Origin: Caribbeanibacter sp964518305
Lineage (GTDB): Bacteria > Gemmatimonadota > Gemmatimonadetes > Palauibacterales > Palauibacteraceae
Assembly (NCBI GenBank): GCA_964518305.1
Contig: CAZFDK010000004.1
Coordinates: 1 to 64,000 of the forward strand
Direction of reading: 5' to 3'
Length of the DNA: 64,000 nt
The notes beneath the pieces are model-generated. The model had not been told where the DNA came from, ran no database searches, and saw nothing but the letters and a program-made list of their open reading frames with translations. How positions within the stretch are numbered: position 1 is the first letter of the stretch; every line of letters begins with the position of its first letter. Shown here piece by piece: positions 25,201 through 34,392 of the stretch. Position numbers and translations under genes: made by a program.

Positions 25201-28200
25201 GCTCGAGATCCCGCGCTTCCGGACCTCCGGACAGGTCCGGGACCGGGCTTCCGATCAGGGCGGAGACGAGCTCCTGCGAGCGCTGGCCGCCCCCGTTTCC
25301 GATGCCGAGGCGTCCCATGCGCTCGGCCGTTGCGGACTCGGCGTCGTCGAACGCGAGCTCCAGCCGGGAGAGGGTGTCGAAGCGGGCCCGCAGGTCGAGC
25401 ACGTCGCGGCGGGACGCTGCGGCGGCCGTGACGAAGGCCAGCTCCACGCTGTCGAACGGCTCCAGCTCCAGGTCGGCCGACAGGGAGAAGATGGGATCGA
25501 TGCTGGAGGGCACGCGGTCGGCCTGCTCGCCCACCGGAGCCGTGACGCCCGGCGGCGCCTCCGGGGTCCCGTTCCGGCCCAGGAAGCGCCCGCGGTCGGT
25601 TTCCCACCGGATGGCGTCGCCCTCCCAGGTCCAGGGGCCTCCCACCAGGAAGTGGGCCGCCCACGCGGGCGACGAGCGCGACTGCCGCGACCGCCGCCGG
25701 TAGAGGAGCGTCCTCCCGTCGTCGCCGACCTCGGGCTCCACGAAGAGCCGGCTGTACGCCGGATGCCGGAGGTCGTCTTCCCGGGGCGCGAGCGAGACCG
25801 CCCCGTAGCTGGCCAGGGTGAGCTGCCGGGGCCGCCCGGTGGAGTTCGTGATCCGGACGTGCCGGATCTCCACGTCGCCGTCCGGCGGCACGGTGACGCG
25901 ACTCTCGACGGCCAGTCCGCGCTGCCTGCGGTGGAAGCGCACCTCGTGGGGAGCCATCTCGCAGCTCGCCCCGGTGCTCTTCTCTCCGGACCCGCCCCCG
26001 CCCAACGTCCACACGTCTCCCGCGTTCCGATCCCGGAGGTAGATGGAGGTGCCTCGGTCCTCGACCGTGGGATCCGGCTCCCAACGGGTGACCATGCGGC
26101 CGTTCCAGGAGCTGCCGCCACGGGCGGACGAGGAGATCAGCACGCGATAACTGCCGTTCGAGAGCAGCTGGACCTGTGGCCTGGCCGGGTCCTCCGGCGG
26201 CGCCCAGCGCTCCGGACCCGTCGTCTCGGCCCGCACCTCGGGGCGCTCCCGCTCCGGAGGTGTCCAGGGCTTCTCGACGGGCACCTGCCAGGGGGCCTGC
26301 TCGTGCAGGAGGTGCTCGGCGGCCTCGACGCCGGCGGAGGCGTGGAAGCGTCGGACCATCGGCCGGTCGCGGAGGGCGTTGTCGATACCGAGCAGCGTCA
26401 TCCCCTGGTGGTGCGCCATGAAGGCGCGGACGGGCCGACCTCCGCCGCCCGAGCCCCGGACACCCAGGTCCAGGGACTCGTAGAAGCCGTAGTCGGCCAG
26501 CAGGCCCCGCTCCCGGAACCGCTCCAGGTTCCGCGTGGCCTCGGCGGGGCGGAAGGGCAGGGCCAGCGCCGAGGCGTACGGCGCCACGACCAGGGGATCG
26601 TCGGCTCCGCGGCGCAGGGCCAGGGCCGGCACGCCGAAGGACCGGTACCCGTAGTCCTCGGCGTCCGTGGGCTTCCGGTACGCCGCCTCCGAGAGCCCCC
26701 AGGGCACGTCGTGCCGGCGGCCGTGGCGCACGTGGGCCCGAATGGCCTGCAGGCACGCCCGCTCCAGGAGCGAGTCGGGCGGGGTGCGCGTGAACTGGGC
26801 CGGGAGCAGATACTCGAACATGGACCCGCCCCACGACAGGAGTACCGGTCCCTGGCCGTTCGGGCCGAAGGGGCGCCCCAGGTGGAGCCAGTGACGCGGC
26901 GGCGCGTCGCCGCGGCTGACGCCGATGAGGCCGGCCAGGCGCGCCTCGGAGGCCAGGAGGTCGTAGTGGTGGGAGTCGAGCTCACCGGCGGACAGGTCGA
27001 AGCCCAGATGGAAGAGGTCCCGGCTCCGGTCGTAGAGGAAACCGAAGTCCATCGCGCGGGCGCGGCCTTCGGCGATCTCGGCGATCTCGCGGAGATCCCG
27101 CGTCAGCCGCCGCGCATGCTCCGCCCCCGCCTCCAGCGACGACCGGAGCTCCTCCGCCCGGAAGCGCAGCTCGCCGGACGCACCGGCCTCGTCCTGCTCC
27201 AGCTTCTCCAGCCGGTCCAGCCGCTCCAGGGCCCGGTCCGCCATCTCGGGGATCTCCGCCAGCGGAGGGTTCGCCGTCAGCAGCTCCCGCAGCCGGAGCC
27301 AGTCCTCCGACGCTCGGCTTCCGGACCCGTCGGCGTCCGCCGGGGGAGGGCGGAGGTCGAGTGTGAGCCAGGGGAGGACCGTGCGCACTTCACGGAGCGT
27401 GTGCGACACCTGCTGGTTCAGCTTCCGGGACCAGATCCGGACGACCCTGAGCTTTCCCTGGACCTTGGGGTTCCCCGCCGCCGGCGCGAGCCGGTCCAGC
27501 AGCGTCACCAGGTCCTGCTCCAGGTCGGGGAGGTCGTCCTCCCGGAGCCGGACCAGCTCACGGGCGAAGGCCGATGGATCGTCCCGGACCCCCGAGAGCC
27601 GTGCCACCAGGCCCCGGGTGCGCTCCAGGAGACGGTCCCGGACCTCCGGCACCTCTCCCCCCAGCTCCGACATGGCGCCGGACAGGATTCGGAGCACGTC
27701 GTCCAGGGTCTCCACGTGCCCCGAGCGGAGAACCGGCTCGTCCGGAAGCTCCCGGGTGCCCTCCGAGATCACCACGAGCGCCGCGGCCAGGTTGCCGCTG
27801 TCCACCGTGGAGACGTACCGGGGCTCCAGCGAGCTCAGATCCCGGGTGCTGTACCAGTTGAGGTAGTGGCCCCGGTACCGCTCCAGCCGCTCCATGGCCT
27901 CCAGGGTGTTACGGAGGGAGGCCTCCAGGAAGAGGGGGCCCACGAAGCCCAGGTCCCACGCGGCCAGCGTCGAGGTGAGACCGAGGCCGATGTTGGTCGG
28001 GGAGGTCCGGCGCGCCACCTGGCCGCCGCCCGACTCGCGGAAGTTGTCGGGCGGAAGCCAGTGGTCCTCGGACCGCGTGAAGCGTTCGAAGAACATCCAG
28101 GTCCGGAGCGCCACCTTCCGGAGGAAGCGGCGGTCGTCCGCCGACAGCTCCTCCGGTTTCCGCTCCGCGCGCCGGCTGATGAGGTGGCTCACCTGGGGAG

Positions 28201-30907
28201 ACAGGAGCCAGGCGGCCAGGAGCGGCGCGGCCGCGGGCAGGGCTGCCGGCCGTAGGAGCCAGACGACCCCCGCGAGGCCGGCCGCCGCGGCCACCGTGGC
28301 GCTCATCTCGCTCCACACCACCAGCGCCCGATCGGTGGCGCGGCGCGCCGCCTGTGCCGCCGTGGTCCACTCCAGCAGGTGACGGCGCGTGATCGTCATT
28401 CGGACCAGCGTCCGTACCACGGCGTCCGCCGCGACCATGGTCTCCGCCAGGAGCAGGGTCGTGGAGAGGGCCCAGCGCTCCCCCTGGAGCCGCGCCACCG
28501 AGACGGTCCGGCCGAGCCGCGACCGGAGGGTGGGTCGCGTCTCCCGTCGCCCGGCGCCGGCCCGCGGGCGGAAGAGCTGACGGGCCGCCACCTCGGCGGC
28601 TCCCAGCACGATGGGCACCCCGGGGCTCGCGGCGACCAGGATCGTCCAGATCCACGGAGAGAGCGTTCCCGAGATCCATCCCAGGGCCGCAAGCACCACC
28701 AGCGACGGTGGGAGCAGGCTCCGGACGAGGTTGTCGGCGATCTTCCACCGGTCCAGGAAGTCGAACGGATTGCTCACCCACCCGTCCTCCCTCGGAACGC
28801 GGGGGAGCAGCCACGGGAGCCATTGCCAGTCCCCGCGTATCCACCGGTGCAGGCGACGGAGGTACGTGAGGACGTTTCCCGGATACTCCTCCAGGAGCAC
28901 GACGTCCGAGACCAGGCCGGCGCGGCCGCAGATGCCCTCGAAGATGTCGTGGCTCAGGAGGGTGTTCTCGGGAACCCGGCCCACCGTCGTGCGGTGGAAG
29001 GCCTCCACGTCGTAGATGCCCTTGCCCACGAAGATGCCCTCCCCGAACAGGTCCTGGTAGACGTCGGAGACGGCGTGGCTGTACAGGTCGAGACCGGTGT
29101 TGCCCTCCTGGATGCGGGCGAAGATCGTGAACCCCTCGGGCGGCGGGACCGACTGCAGGCGGGGCTGCAGGATCGAGTAGCCGGACCGGAGCTCGCCGCT
29201 CCGGTCCAGGACGGGCCGGTTCAGGGGGTGGGCCATGGCCCCCACCAGCCGGGCCGCCTCGCCGGGGGGCATCCTCGTGTCGGCGTCCAGGGTCAGGGCG
29301 AAGCGGACGTCCGTGAGGTGCTCGATGTTGCCGGCCGCGACGTCGTAGCTGGTCTCCCGCTCGCCCAGCACGAGCCGGTTGAACTCCTCCAGCTTGCCCC
29401 GCTTCCGCTCCCAACCCATCCAGCAGCCCTCTCCGGGATTCCACAGCCGCTCCCGGTGGAGCAGGAAGAACGGGGCCCGGTCGGGGGCTCCGTAGCGCCG
29501 GTTCAGCTCCTCCACGCCCTCGCGGGCGCAGTCGAGCAGCCGTCCGTCGCCCGGCATCTCCTTCTCCGGGGCGTCCTTGAAATCCGAGAGGAGGCCGAAG
29601 GTGAGGCCGGCGGGGCCGCCGTTCCCCTCGTACAGGACCTCGAGCTTCTCCAGCAGCTGCTCGACCTCGTCCTCGTCGCCGAAGAGGCAGGGCACCACGA
29701 CGGCGGTCCGACAGGACCGGGGCAGGTCGCCGTCGATCTCCAGCTTGGGGAGGGGCCGGGTGGGGGCGGTGTGGGTCGCGATCCACCGCACCACGGAGAC
29801 GGCCAGCGTGACCGCCGGGACGACGGCGGCCAGCAGGAGGGCGGGAGTGGGCCCCCGTCCGTCCAGCGACAGGAAGAGCGCGGCCACCAGGGCGACGGCG
29901 ATCGCGGCGACGCCGCCGAAGTACATCGGTTGGGAATGCCGGATTCCCCACCGCCGCAGCCGGACACCGACCGGCGGGCGAGCTCCGACCCGACCCTCCA
30001 GGCTCCTCCGCCCGTCGCCGATGAGGTAGTGTCCCACGTGGCCGTCGACGGCGCTCGCGTCGGGGCCGCTCCGGGCCCGGCGGGACATGCGGCAGGCCAG
30101 CGAGGCAATCTCCGGCTCCGGCGTGTCGGACCAGGCCGCCACCTCCTCCACGGCCTTCCTGTATCGGTCGCGGCTCTCGAAGTCCATCCGCCCGTAGTGC
30201 CCGGACGGATCCCGCCGGAGCTCGGCCTCGACCCTGCTCAGGCGCTCGAAGAGAGGGCGCCAGTCCTCCTCGTCGAGCCACCGGAGACTCTCGACGCATC
30301 GCCCCACCTCGCGGGAGACGAGTCCCGCCTCCGCGGCTTCGCCCGCGGCCGTCTCGAAGGACGCCGGCAGGGAGAGGTCCAGCACCTCCGCCGTCCGGGC
30401 CGCCAGGCGCTCCAGGAACGCCAGGCGCAGATAGGCCGGAAGCGCCCAGAGCTCACCGGTGGTGAGCGCGCGCTCCTCCTGGAAGGCGTCGACGTATCGG
30501 AGCAGCAGGTCCCGGTCCAGGCGGTGCTGACCGAGGGAGACAAGCTCGCGCGCGACGGCCTCGACCCTGGCGCGCCCCGATCGGTCGCCCGACGTCAGCC
30601 GCGGGAGTCGCTCCTCGAAGGAGGGCGGGACCGAGTCGCGTGCCTGACGCACGGAGCGCCGCACGAGGTACTCGTTGTCCAGGAGCCACTCGACGAAGCG
30701 GGGGTGCGTGGCCGCTAGCTCGTCGGAGTCGTGGATCTCCCGGTAGGCCCTGCCCAGCAGATCGGCAAGGGCATCGAGGCGCTCGCCGAGGTCGGCCTCG
30801 CCTCCCGCCCCGGCGCCGGCTCGCGACGCGAACTCCCGGATCGCTTCCGTCGGCACCGGATCCGAAGCCTGTGTCTTCCCCGCGCCGCGGGCGCCGTCCG
30901 CGCTCAC
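22250..30907 (-). CDS. ndvB: Cyclic beta-1,2-glucan synthase (NdvB/ChvB type), GT84-GH94
   Basis: A 2885-residue protein in the size range of NdvB/ChvB. After a 330-residue helical N-terminus come two membrane helices (about 340-380) and a GT2-like/GT84 glucosyltransferase domain (TAVVVPCLFGDEDEVEQLLE; DxD-like LTLDADTRMPPGEA at about 540; RWIRGDWQWLPWLLP). A membrane cluster (about 705-900) follows, then a glucoamylase-like domain (NIGLGLTSTLAAWDLGF, STVDSGNLAAALVVIS near 1036, MAHHQGMTLLGIDNAL near 1506). Two GH94-type beta-sandwiches and the GH94 catalytic domain (GFRDQLQDVLALLHHDP; GSGDWNDGMNRVG near 2541 with the acid Asp) complete it. In rhizobia and Brucella the enzyme polymerises UDP-glucose, cyclises and exports periplasmic glucan for osmotic adaptation. 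Its ATG overlaps the upstream usp stop (ATGA). Confidence 0.93.
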   Translation of the reverse strand: MSADGARGAGKTQASDPVPTEAIREFASRAGAGAGGEADLGERLDALADLLGRAYREIHDSDELAATHPRFVEWLLDNEYLVRRSVRQARDSVPPSFEERLPRLTSGDRSGRARVEAVARELVSLGQHRLDRDLLLRYVDAFQEERALTTGELWALPAYLRLAFLERLAARTAEVLDLSLPASFETAAGEAAEAGLVSREVGRCVESLRWLDEEDWRPLFERLSRVEAELRRDPSGHYGRMDFESRDRYRKAVEEVAAWSDTPEPEIASLACRMSRRARSGPDASAVDGHVGHYLIGDGRRSLEGRVGARPPVGVRLRRWGIRHSQPMYFGGVAAIAVALVAALFLSLDGRGPTPALLLAAVVPAVTLAVSVVRWIATHTAPTRPLPKLEIDGDLPRSCRTAVVVPCLFGDEDEVEQLLEKLEVLYEGNGGPAGLTFGLLSDFKDAPEKEMPGDGRLLDCAREGVEELNRRYGAPDRAPFFLLHRERLWNPGEGCWMGWERKRGKLEEFNRLVLGERETSYDVAAGNIEHLTDVRFALTLDADTRMPPGEAARLVGAMAHPLNRPVLDRSGELRSGYSILQPRLQSVPPPEGFTIFARIQEGNTGLDLYSHAVSDVYQDLFGEGIFVGKGIYDVEAFHRTTVGRVPENTLLSHDIFEGICGRAGLVSDVVLLEEYPGNVLTYLRRLHRWIRGDWQWLPWLLPRVPREDGWVSNPFDFLDRWKIADNLVRSLLPPSLVVLAALGWISGTLSPWIWTILVAASPGVPIVLGAAEVAARQLFRPRAGAGRRETRPTLRSRLGRTVSVARLQGERWALSTTLLLAETMVAADAVVRTLVRMTITRRHLLEWTTAAQAARRATDRALVVWSEMSATVAAAAGLAGVVWLLRPAALPAAAPLLAAWLLSPQVSHLISRRAERKPEELSADDRRFLRKVALRTWMFFERFTRSEDHWLPPDNFRESGGGQVARRTSPTNIGLGLTSTLAAWDLGFVGPLFLEASLRNTLEAMERLERYRGHYLNWYSTRDLSSLEPRYVSTVDSGNLAAALVVISEGTRELPDEPVLRSGHVETLDDVLRILSGAMSELGGEVPEVRDRLLERTRGLVARLSGVRDDPSAFARELVRLREDDLPDLEQDLVTLLDRLAPAAGNPKVQGKLRVVRIWSRKLNQQVSHTLREVRTVLPWLTLDLRPPPADADGSGSRASEDWLRLRELLTANPPLAEIPEMADRALERLDRLEKLEQDEAGASGELRFRAEELRSSLEAGAEHARRLTRDLREIAEIAEGRARAMDFGFLYDRSRDLFHLGFDLSAGELDSHHYDLLASEARLAGLIGVSRGDAPPRHWLHLGRPFGPNGQGPVLLSWGGSMFEYLLPAQFTRTPPDSLLERACLQAIRAHVRHGRRHDVPWGLSEAAYRKPTDAEDYGYRSFGVPALALRRGADDPLVVAPYASALALPFRPAEATRNLERFRERGLLADYGFYESLDLGVRGSGGGGRPVRAFMAHHQGMTLLGIDNALRDRPMVRRFHASAGVEAAEHLLHEQAPWQVPVEKPWTPPERERPEVRAETTGPERWAPPEDPARPQVQLLSNGSYRVLISSSARGGSSWNGRMVTRWEPDPTVEDRGTSIYLRDRNAGDVWTLGGGGSGEKSTGASCEMAPHEVRFHRRQRGLAVESRVTVPPDGDVEIRHVRITNSTGRPRQLTLASYGAVSLAPREDDLRHPAYSRLFVEPEVGDDGRTLLYRRRSRQSRSSPAWAAHFLVGGPWTWEGDAIRWETDRGRFLGRNGTPEAPPGVTAPVGEQADRVPSSIDPIFSLSADLELEPFDSVELAFVTAAAASRRDVLDLRARFDTLSRLELAFDDAESATAERMGRLGIGNGGGQRSQELVSALIGSPVPDLSGGPEARDLEPGSRPDLWSRGISGDHPVLLVRVPSPEDVAFVDPLLRLQREWSELDFPVDLVLLHGEPPGYVQRIRDRVEALVERLGPGPGIGDEGGVHLVSEPGAGGREVAALRSAASVLLDAEGGSLSEQMEPVRRSAERLPRFVPVPSTPETVAGETPPLPEPEGLDGWNGYGGFDDDGDYVVLRNPDRPTPAPWVNVISNPDFGFLASEASLGSTWSHNSGERRLTPWRNDPVLDRPSEVIYLRDEETADVWSATPLPAGGDRPYRVRHGPGRTSYRHHRAGLVQTLRVTAAPEDPVKIAVLEVENLWDRPRRITATYYAEWVLGQRRAKTVEWLSTDYDGEAHALLARNPADPEYGGRVAFLTSDHPPHGLTADRTEFLGRRGGLGRPTGLERIGLSDRVPPDADPCAAYQVHLDLDPGERTTVQFVLGDGRDRDQALELATAYSSPDTARDAARRQREAWDERLGKLTVSTPDDEGLDLMINRWLPYQALSARLWARTAAYQSSGAFGFRDQLQDVLALLHHDPDLAREHLIRAAGRQFEAGDVLHWWQPGGARGVRTRCSDDLLWLPYAAARYVRVTGDRSVLDEEVPFLEGPELPPDETERYAEFEHGDETGTLYEHCLRAVDRADTSGPRGLPLIGSGDWNDGMNRVGVQGRGESVWLGWFLGRVLRDVARLARERGEPSRARNLLERAADLGQRVEEAGWDGGWYRRAYYDDGTPLGSAENREARIDAISQAWSVLSDAGEHERAARAMQAVDRHLLRPDERLVLLLTPPFRDTRRDPGYIRAYPPGVRENGGQYSHAAAWVGWAFADLGDARRAREVLRILNPVARSGTSEDAERYAVEPYVQCADVYGVEPFTGRGGWTWYTGSAAWTYRLAVERILGLRRRGDRVRLDPCPPPEWKGWEMQLREGETTWRIRVRVVSEGEPGVQSLELDGDTLQGDAFPLRHDGEVHEVTATVGRPEPSYPPRTGGDGSEAGGIERGRSG

Positions 30908-31872
30908 CGCTGGCGGCTTCGCTCGCCGGCCATCTCCGGCCTACCGGAGGACCGCTCCCGCGCGGGCTCGTCCTGCAGGACCAGGAGCGGGAGACGGCCG
31001 TACCGGATCAGGTGGGACGCCACGCTTCCGTAGGGCCAGGGAGCGCTTCCGGACGCCCCGTGAGCGCTGATCACCATCAGGTCGGCGTCACCGGCCTCGG
31101 CCTCCCGCTGGAGCGTGGCCGTCACCTGGGGGGAAACCAGGATCCGTTCCTCCACCGTGAGGCCCGGGCGCTCGATCCTGGACCGGAGCTGCGCGAAATA
31201 CGTCTCCGCCGCCCGATGGCTGGCCTCGACGATCCGACCGCGGAGCGCGTCGAGCTCCTCGTCCGCCGGGCTCCGGGCCACCATTTCCGGAACCGGGACC
31301 ACGTGGACGAGGAGCAGCTCCGCGGCGCCGGAGTCCGACAGGAGGGTGGAGGCGAGACAGACCGCCCACTCTCCGCGGCTCGAGCCGTCCACGGGGACCA
31401 GGACGCGCCGGTAGCGGTCCCCCGCCGGGTGCTCCGGGCCCACCTCGCCGGGTCGGACCACGAGCACCGAGGTGCCGGCGGCCTGGACGATCTTGTGGGC
31501 CGTCGATCCGATGTCGAACTCCGGCGCTCCCGTCTGGCCGTGGGTGGTGAGGACGATGAGGTCGACGTCGTTCCGCCGCGCGTGGGCGAGGACCTCCTCC
31601 TCCGGCCGCCCCTCGCTCACGGCGCACACGGGCTCGACACCGCGGGAGCGGAGCTTCTTGGCGCACTCCTCCACATAGGTCTTCGCCTCCGTGCGGTCCA
31701 TGCGCCACTCGACGGCGTCGTGTTCGAGTCCACCCGCCCGGCCGGGTCGAATCACACGGACGACGTGCAGCCTGGCGCCGGTGGCTCGTGTGACCGCAAC
31801 GGCATGCCCCAGAGCGCATTCTGCCGCGTCGGAGCCGTCCAGGGGGACCAGGATCTCGCGGATGAGTGGCAT
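30904..31872 (-). CDS. Universal stress protein, tandem Usp domains, coupled to glucan synthase
   Basis: 322 residues, two Usp domains (REILVPLDGSDAAECALGHA; RVLVPVDGSSRGEWAVCLAS). The nucleotide-binding loops are slightly divergent: TTHGQTGAPEFDIGS in the first and SAHGASGSAPWPYGS in the second, each lacking the first Gly of the canonical GxxG, so ATP binding is less certain than for the Usp at 9451. The stop overlaps the glucan synthase ATG by four bases, so the two are translationally coupled. Two TCCCCAC elements lie 98 and 121 bases upstream. The coupling suggests joint expression of envelope glucan and stress functions. Confidence 0.9.
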   Translation of the reverse strand: MPLIREILVPLDGSDAAECALGHAVAVTRATGARLHVVRVIRPGRAGGLEHDAVEWRMDRTEAKTYVEECAKKLRSRGVEPVCAVSEGRPEEEVLAHARRNDVDLIVLTTHGQTGAPEFDIGSTAHKIVQAAGTSVLVVRPGEVGPEHPAGDRYRRVLVPVDGSSRGEWAVCLASTLLSDSGAAELLLVHVVPVPEMVARSPADEELDALRGRIVEASHRAAETYFAQLRSRIERPGLTVEERILVSPQVTATLQREAEAGDADLMVISAHGASGSAPWPYGSVASHLIRYGRLPLLVLQDEPARERSSGRPEMAGERSRQR

Positions 31873-31970
31873 TGTTCGGTCCCGCGGCGGGGTTCAGGTG
31901 TTGCGCGGCAGCACCGCGCTCTCGAACCGAACGGCACCCCTGAACCTGGCCCGTCCCCGCCACGCGGTCT

Positions 31971-32002
31971 GTGGGGAGGCGGCCCACCGCCTCGTGGGGA
32001 AA
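31971..32002 (-). promoter_or_regulatory. Tandem TCCCCAC elements between usp and phospholipase-D genes
   Basis: On the minus strand TTTCCCCAC (32002-31994) and CCTCCCCAC (31979-31971) lie 23 bases apart, about two helical turns. CCCAC-GAGGCG-GTGGG around the first is an inverted repeat. This is the only doubled copy in the window. It lies in the 278-base divergent region between usp-ndvB (minus) and the PLD gene (plus); orientation points to usp. A CAGGTT sequence begins about 46 bases after the first copy. Confidence 0.5.
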
Positions 32003-32150
32003 GCCTCGATTCCGGCCCGGCCGGCGCCGGCCGAGGACACGGGTCCGGTCGCCCGCGACATCCGGTCCCTGCAGGATGCGAAGGAAACCGGTGCACGTCA
32101 ATGTACGTCGGCGCCGGCCGACGAGACGAGAGGACCACGAAGAGGGGACC

Positions 32151-33614
32151 GTGAGCGAGTTCAGCCTGTTCAGCGTCCTGCACGTCCTCTTTGCGGCGGC
32201 GCTGACCTACGACATCCTCCTCCACAAAGAGCGACCGGTCTCCTCCGTCCTGTGGCTGTGGGTCGTGTGGACGCTTCCGTACGCCGGGGCCCTCGCCTAC
32301 CTGACCTTCGGGAAGGACCGGGTCAGCCGGGGCGCGGAGGAGCGGGCGGCGACACGGTCCCTCGTGGCCCGCCGGGCGGCCCTCCACCCGACGTTCGAGC
32401 ATCACGCCGTCGACAGTCTCCACTTCGATCCCGAGGCGGGGCACGACCATCCCGGCGGCCACATCTTCCGCGGGACGGATCCCGCCGTTCGGCGGAATCG
32501 AGTCCTCCGGGGCAACCGTCTCCGCCTGCTGGTGGACGGCGACGACTACTACCCGGAGCTGCTGGACGCCGTGTCGGCAGCCGAGAGCTCCATCCACCTG
32601 CAGACGTTCATCTTCGGCACAGGCCGGATGCCGGAGCGGCTGCGGGACGCCCTGTCCGAGAAGGCGGCCGACGGAGTCGAGGTCCGCCTGCTGTACGATC
32701 GGTTCGGTTCCACGCGCGCTCACCTCACGAATTTCTTCAGACCTGCGAGACGCGCTGGTGTCCGGGTCAAATCGATCAGCCAGGCGAACCCGCTGAAGGG
32801 TCGTTTCCAGATCAACCTCCGGAACCACCGGAAGATCGCGGTGGTGGACGGGCGGATCGGCTTCGCCGGGGGAATCAACGTCAAAGACGATCACTACGGC
32901 CCCTGTGCCGACGGTGAGCCCATCCGGGACTATCACGTCCGCCTGGACGGCCCGGCTGTCTCCGACCTGCAGCTGCAGTTCGTGGAGGACTGGGTGTTCG
33001 CCACCGGCACTCGGCCCGACGACCTGCTGGAGGAGCGATACTTTCCGGACGTCGAGGCGCCGGGAGACGCCCTGGTGCAGGTGGTCCCCGGCGGACCCGA
33101 CGTGGAGGGCCGCGGCCTGTCGGACGCCCTCTTCGGGGTGATCTCTTCGGCCGAGCGGTCGCTGGATCTGGTGACTCCGTACTTCGTTCCCGACGAGCCC
33201 ATCTACCAGGCGCTCCGGTACGCGGCGCTCCGTGGGGTGGACGTGCGGCTCGTCGTCCCCGAGCGGGGCAACCACTGGTACGCGGAGCAGGCGGCGCGGG
33301 CCCTGTACGAGAATCTCCTGGAGTCGGGCGTCAGGATCTTCGAGCGGATGCCCCCGTTCATGCACGCCAAAGCGGTGGTGGCGGACGGCGCGTACGCCAT
33401 GCTGGGCTCCGCGAACCTGGATTACAGGAGTCTGCACCTGAACTTCGAGACGAACATCGAGGTTGGCGATCCGGAGTTCGCGGACACCGTGGCGGAGCAG
33501 GTCGAGGAGGAGATCGCGGCCAGCCGCGAGGTGCGGCTCGAGGAGCACCGGTCCCGACCGGTGGTCCGCAAGCTCGTCCAGAACTTCTGTCGGCTCTTCC
33601 AGCCCGTGCTGTGA
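32151..33614 (+). CDS. Cardiolipin synthase-like phospholipase D family protein
   Basis: 487 residues from a GTG after GAAGAGGGGACC. Two N-terminal membrane segments (SVLHVLFAAALTYDILL; VLWLWVVWTLPYAGALAYL) precede two PLD domains with HKD motifs: NHRKIAVVDGRIGFAGGIN (about residue 228) and FMHAKAVVADGAYAMLGSAN (about residue 404, with downstream LDYRSLHLNFETN). This is the architecture of bacterial cardiolipin synthase ClsA, which condenses two phosphatidylglycerols. The chain is nearly the same length. With the CDP-alcohol phosphotransferase and CdsA-like genes at 47.9-49.7 kb it suggests membrane-lipid remodelling as part of this island. Confidence 0.87.
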   Translation: MSEFSLFSVLHVLFAAALTYDILLHKERPVSSVLWLWVVWTLPYAGALAYLTFGKDRVSRGAEERAATRSLVARRAALHPTFEHHAVDSLHFDPEAGHDHPGGHIFRGTDPAVRRNRVLRGNRLRLLVDGDDYYPELLDAVSAAESSIHLQTFIFGTGRMPERLRDALSEKAADGVEVRLLYDRFGSTRAHLTNFFRPARRAGVRVKSISQANPLKGRFQINLRNHRKIAVVDGRIGFAGGINVKDDHYGPCADGEPIRDYHVRLDGPAVSDLQLQFVEDWVFATGTRPDDLLEERYFPDVEAPGDALVQVVPGGPDVEGRGLSDALFGVISSAERSLDLVTPYFVPDEPIYQALRYAALRGVDVRLVVPERGNHWYAEQAARALYENLLESGVRIFERMPPFMHAKAVVADGAYAMLGSANLDYRSLHLNFETNIEVGDPEFADTVAEQVEEEIAASREVRLEEHRSRPVVRKLVQNFCRLFQPVL

Positions 33615-33667
33615 GCAGGGCGGGCAGGGGTGAGAAGGAAGGGAGATCCCGCACGGCCACGTCCGGG

Positions 33668-33677
33668 TTCTCCCCAC
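33668..33677 (+). promoter_or_regulatory. TTCTCCCCAC element upstream of flavin reductase operon
   Basis: TTCTCCCCAC on the plus strand, 102 bases before the flavin reductase start, in a 165-base gap between genes that both run rightward, so it can only serve the downstream operon. A TAGGTT sequence starts 28 bases later (33705-33710). Confidence 0.45.
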
Positions 33678-33779
33678 GGTTTCGGCTGGGCGAGAGCCGT
33701 AGCGTAGGTTTGGAGATGCCGGCCCACGTCGATCCGCGAGGCACCGGTCCACGAGCATCGGTCGAGGAGAGAGACCCGC

Positions 33780-34382
33780 ATGGAGAGCTCGGAGCTGAAG
33801 CAGATCGAGCTGGAACACCCGGTCTGGAACCGGTTCTACACGGTGTCGCCGCTGATCGTCGTCGGGACCCGGGAGGCGGAGGGCTTCGACCTGGCGCCGA
33901 AGCACATGGCGACGCCGCTGGGGTGGGACAACTACTTCGGGTTCGTCTGCACCCCGAGGCACGCCACGTACAGGAACGCCGTCGAGCACGGCGCTTTCAC
34001 GGTGACGTTCCCCCGGCCCGATCAGGTGGTGGTCACCAGCCTCACGGCCACGCCGCGGTGCGACGATCGACCCCACACGCCCGGGCTGGAGGCGATGGAG
34101 ACGTTTCCCGCCGAGGAGGTGGAGGGCGTCTTCCTGGAGAAGGGGTACGCCTTCCTGGAATGCGAGCTGGAGCGAACCGTGGACGGCTTCGGCGACGCGA
34201 GTCTGGTGACGGGGAAGATCGTCTCGGCCCGGATTCATCTCGACGCGCTCCGGAAGTCAGAGGGGAGCGACCAGGAGCTGCTCCGGTCTCATCCGCTTCT
34301 GGCGTTCCTGAGCCCCGACCGGTACGCCCGCGTGGGGGAGGAGACCTACACCTTCCCGTACCCGGCGGATTTCGAGGCCTAG
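33780..34382 (+). CDS. Flavin reductase-like (FMN-binding split barrel) protein
   Basis: 200 residues resembling the flavin-reductase domain family (PF01613): PVWNRFYTVSPLIVVGTRE, FDLAPKHMATPLGWDNYFG (the FMN-contact region), FVCTPRHATYRNAVEHGAF with VTFPRPDQVVVTSL, and a C-terminal FLECELERTV followed by GKIVSARI strands. Such proteins bind FMN and reduce flavin or act as oxidoreductases. It starts the operon with an M20 peptidase and a P-loop protein downstream. Confidence 0.78.
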   Translation: MESSELKQIELEHPVWNRFYTVSPLIVVGTREAEGFDLAPKHMATPLGWDNYFGFVCTPRHATYRNAVEHGAFTVTFPRPDQVVVTSLTATPRCDDRPHTPGLEAMETFPAEEVEGVFLEKGYAFLECELERTVDGFGDASLVTGKIVSARIHLDALRKSEGSDQELLRSHPLLAFLSPDRYARVGEETYTFPYPADFEA

Positions 34383-34392
34383 GGAAGCGTTC

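Noticed and set aside
22811..28255. Very long open frame (about 1800 codons) on the plus strand opposite the glucan synthase
   Set aside because: GC-rich codon bias leaves long antisense frames open. Its translation is low complexity (Arg, Gly, Val, Pro, Glu) without domains, while the minus strand encodes a recognisable enzyme.
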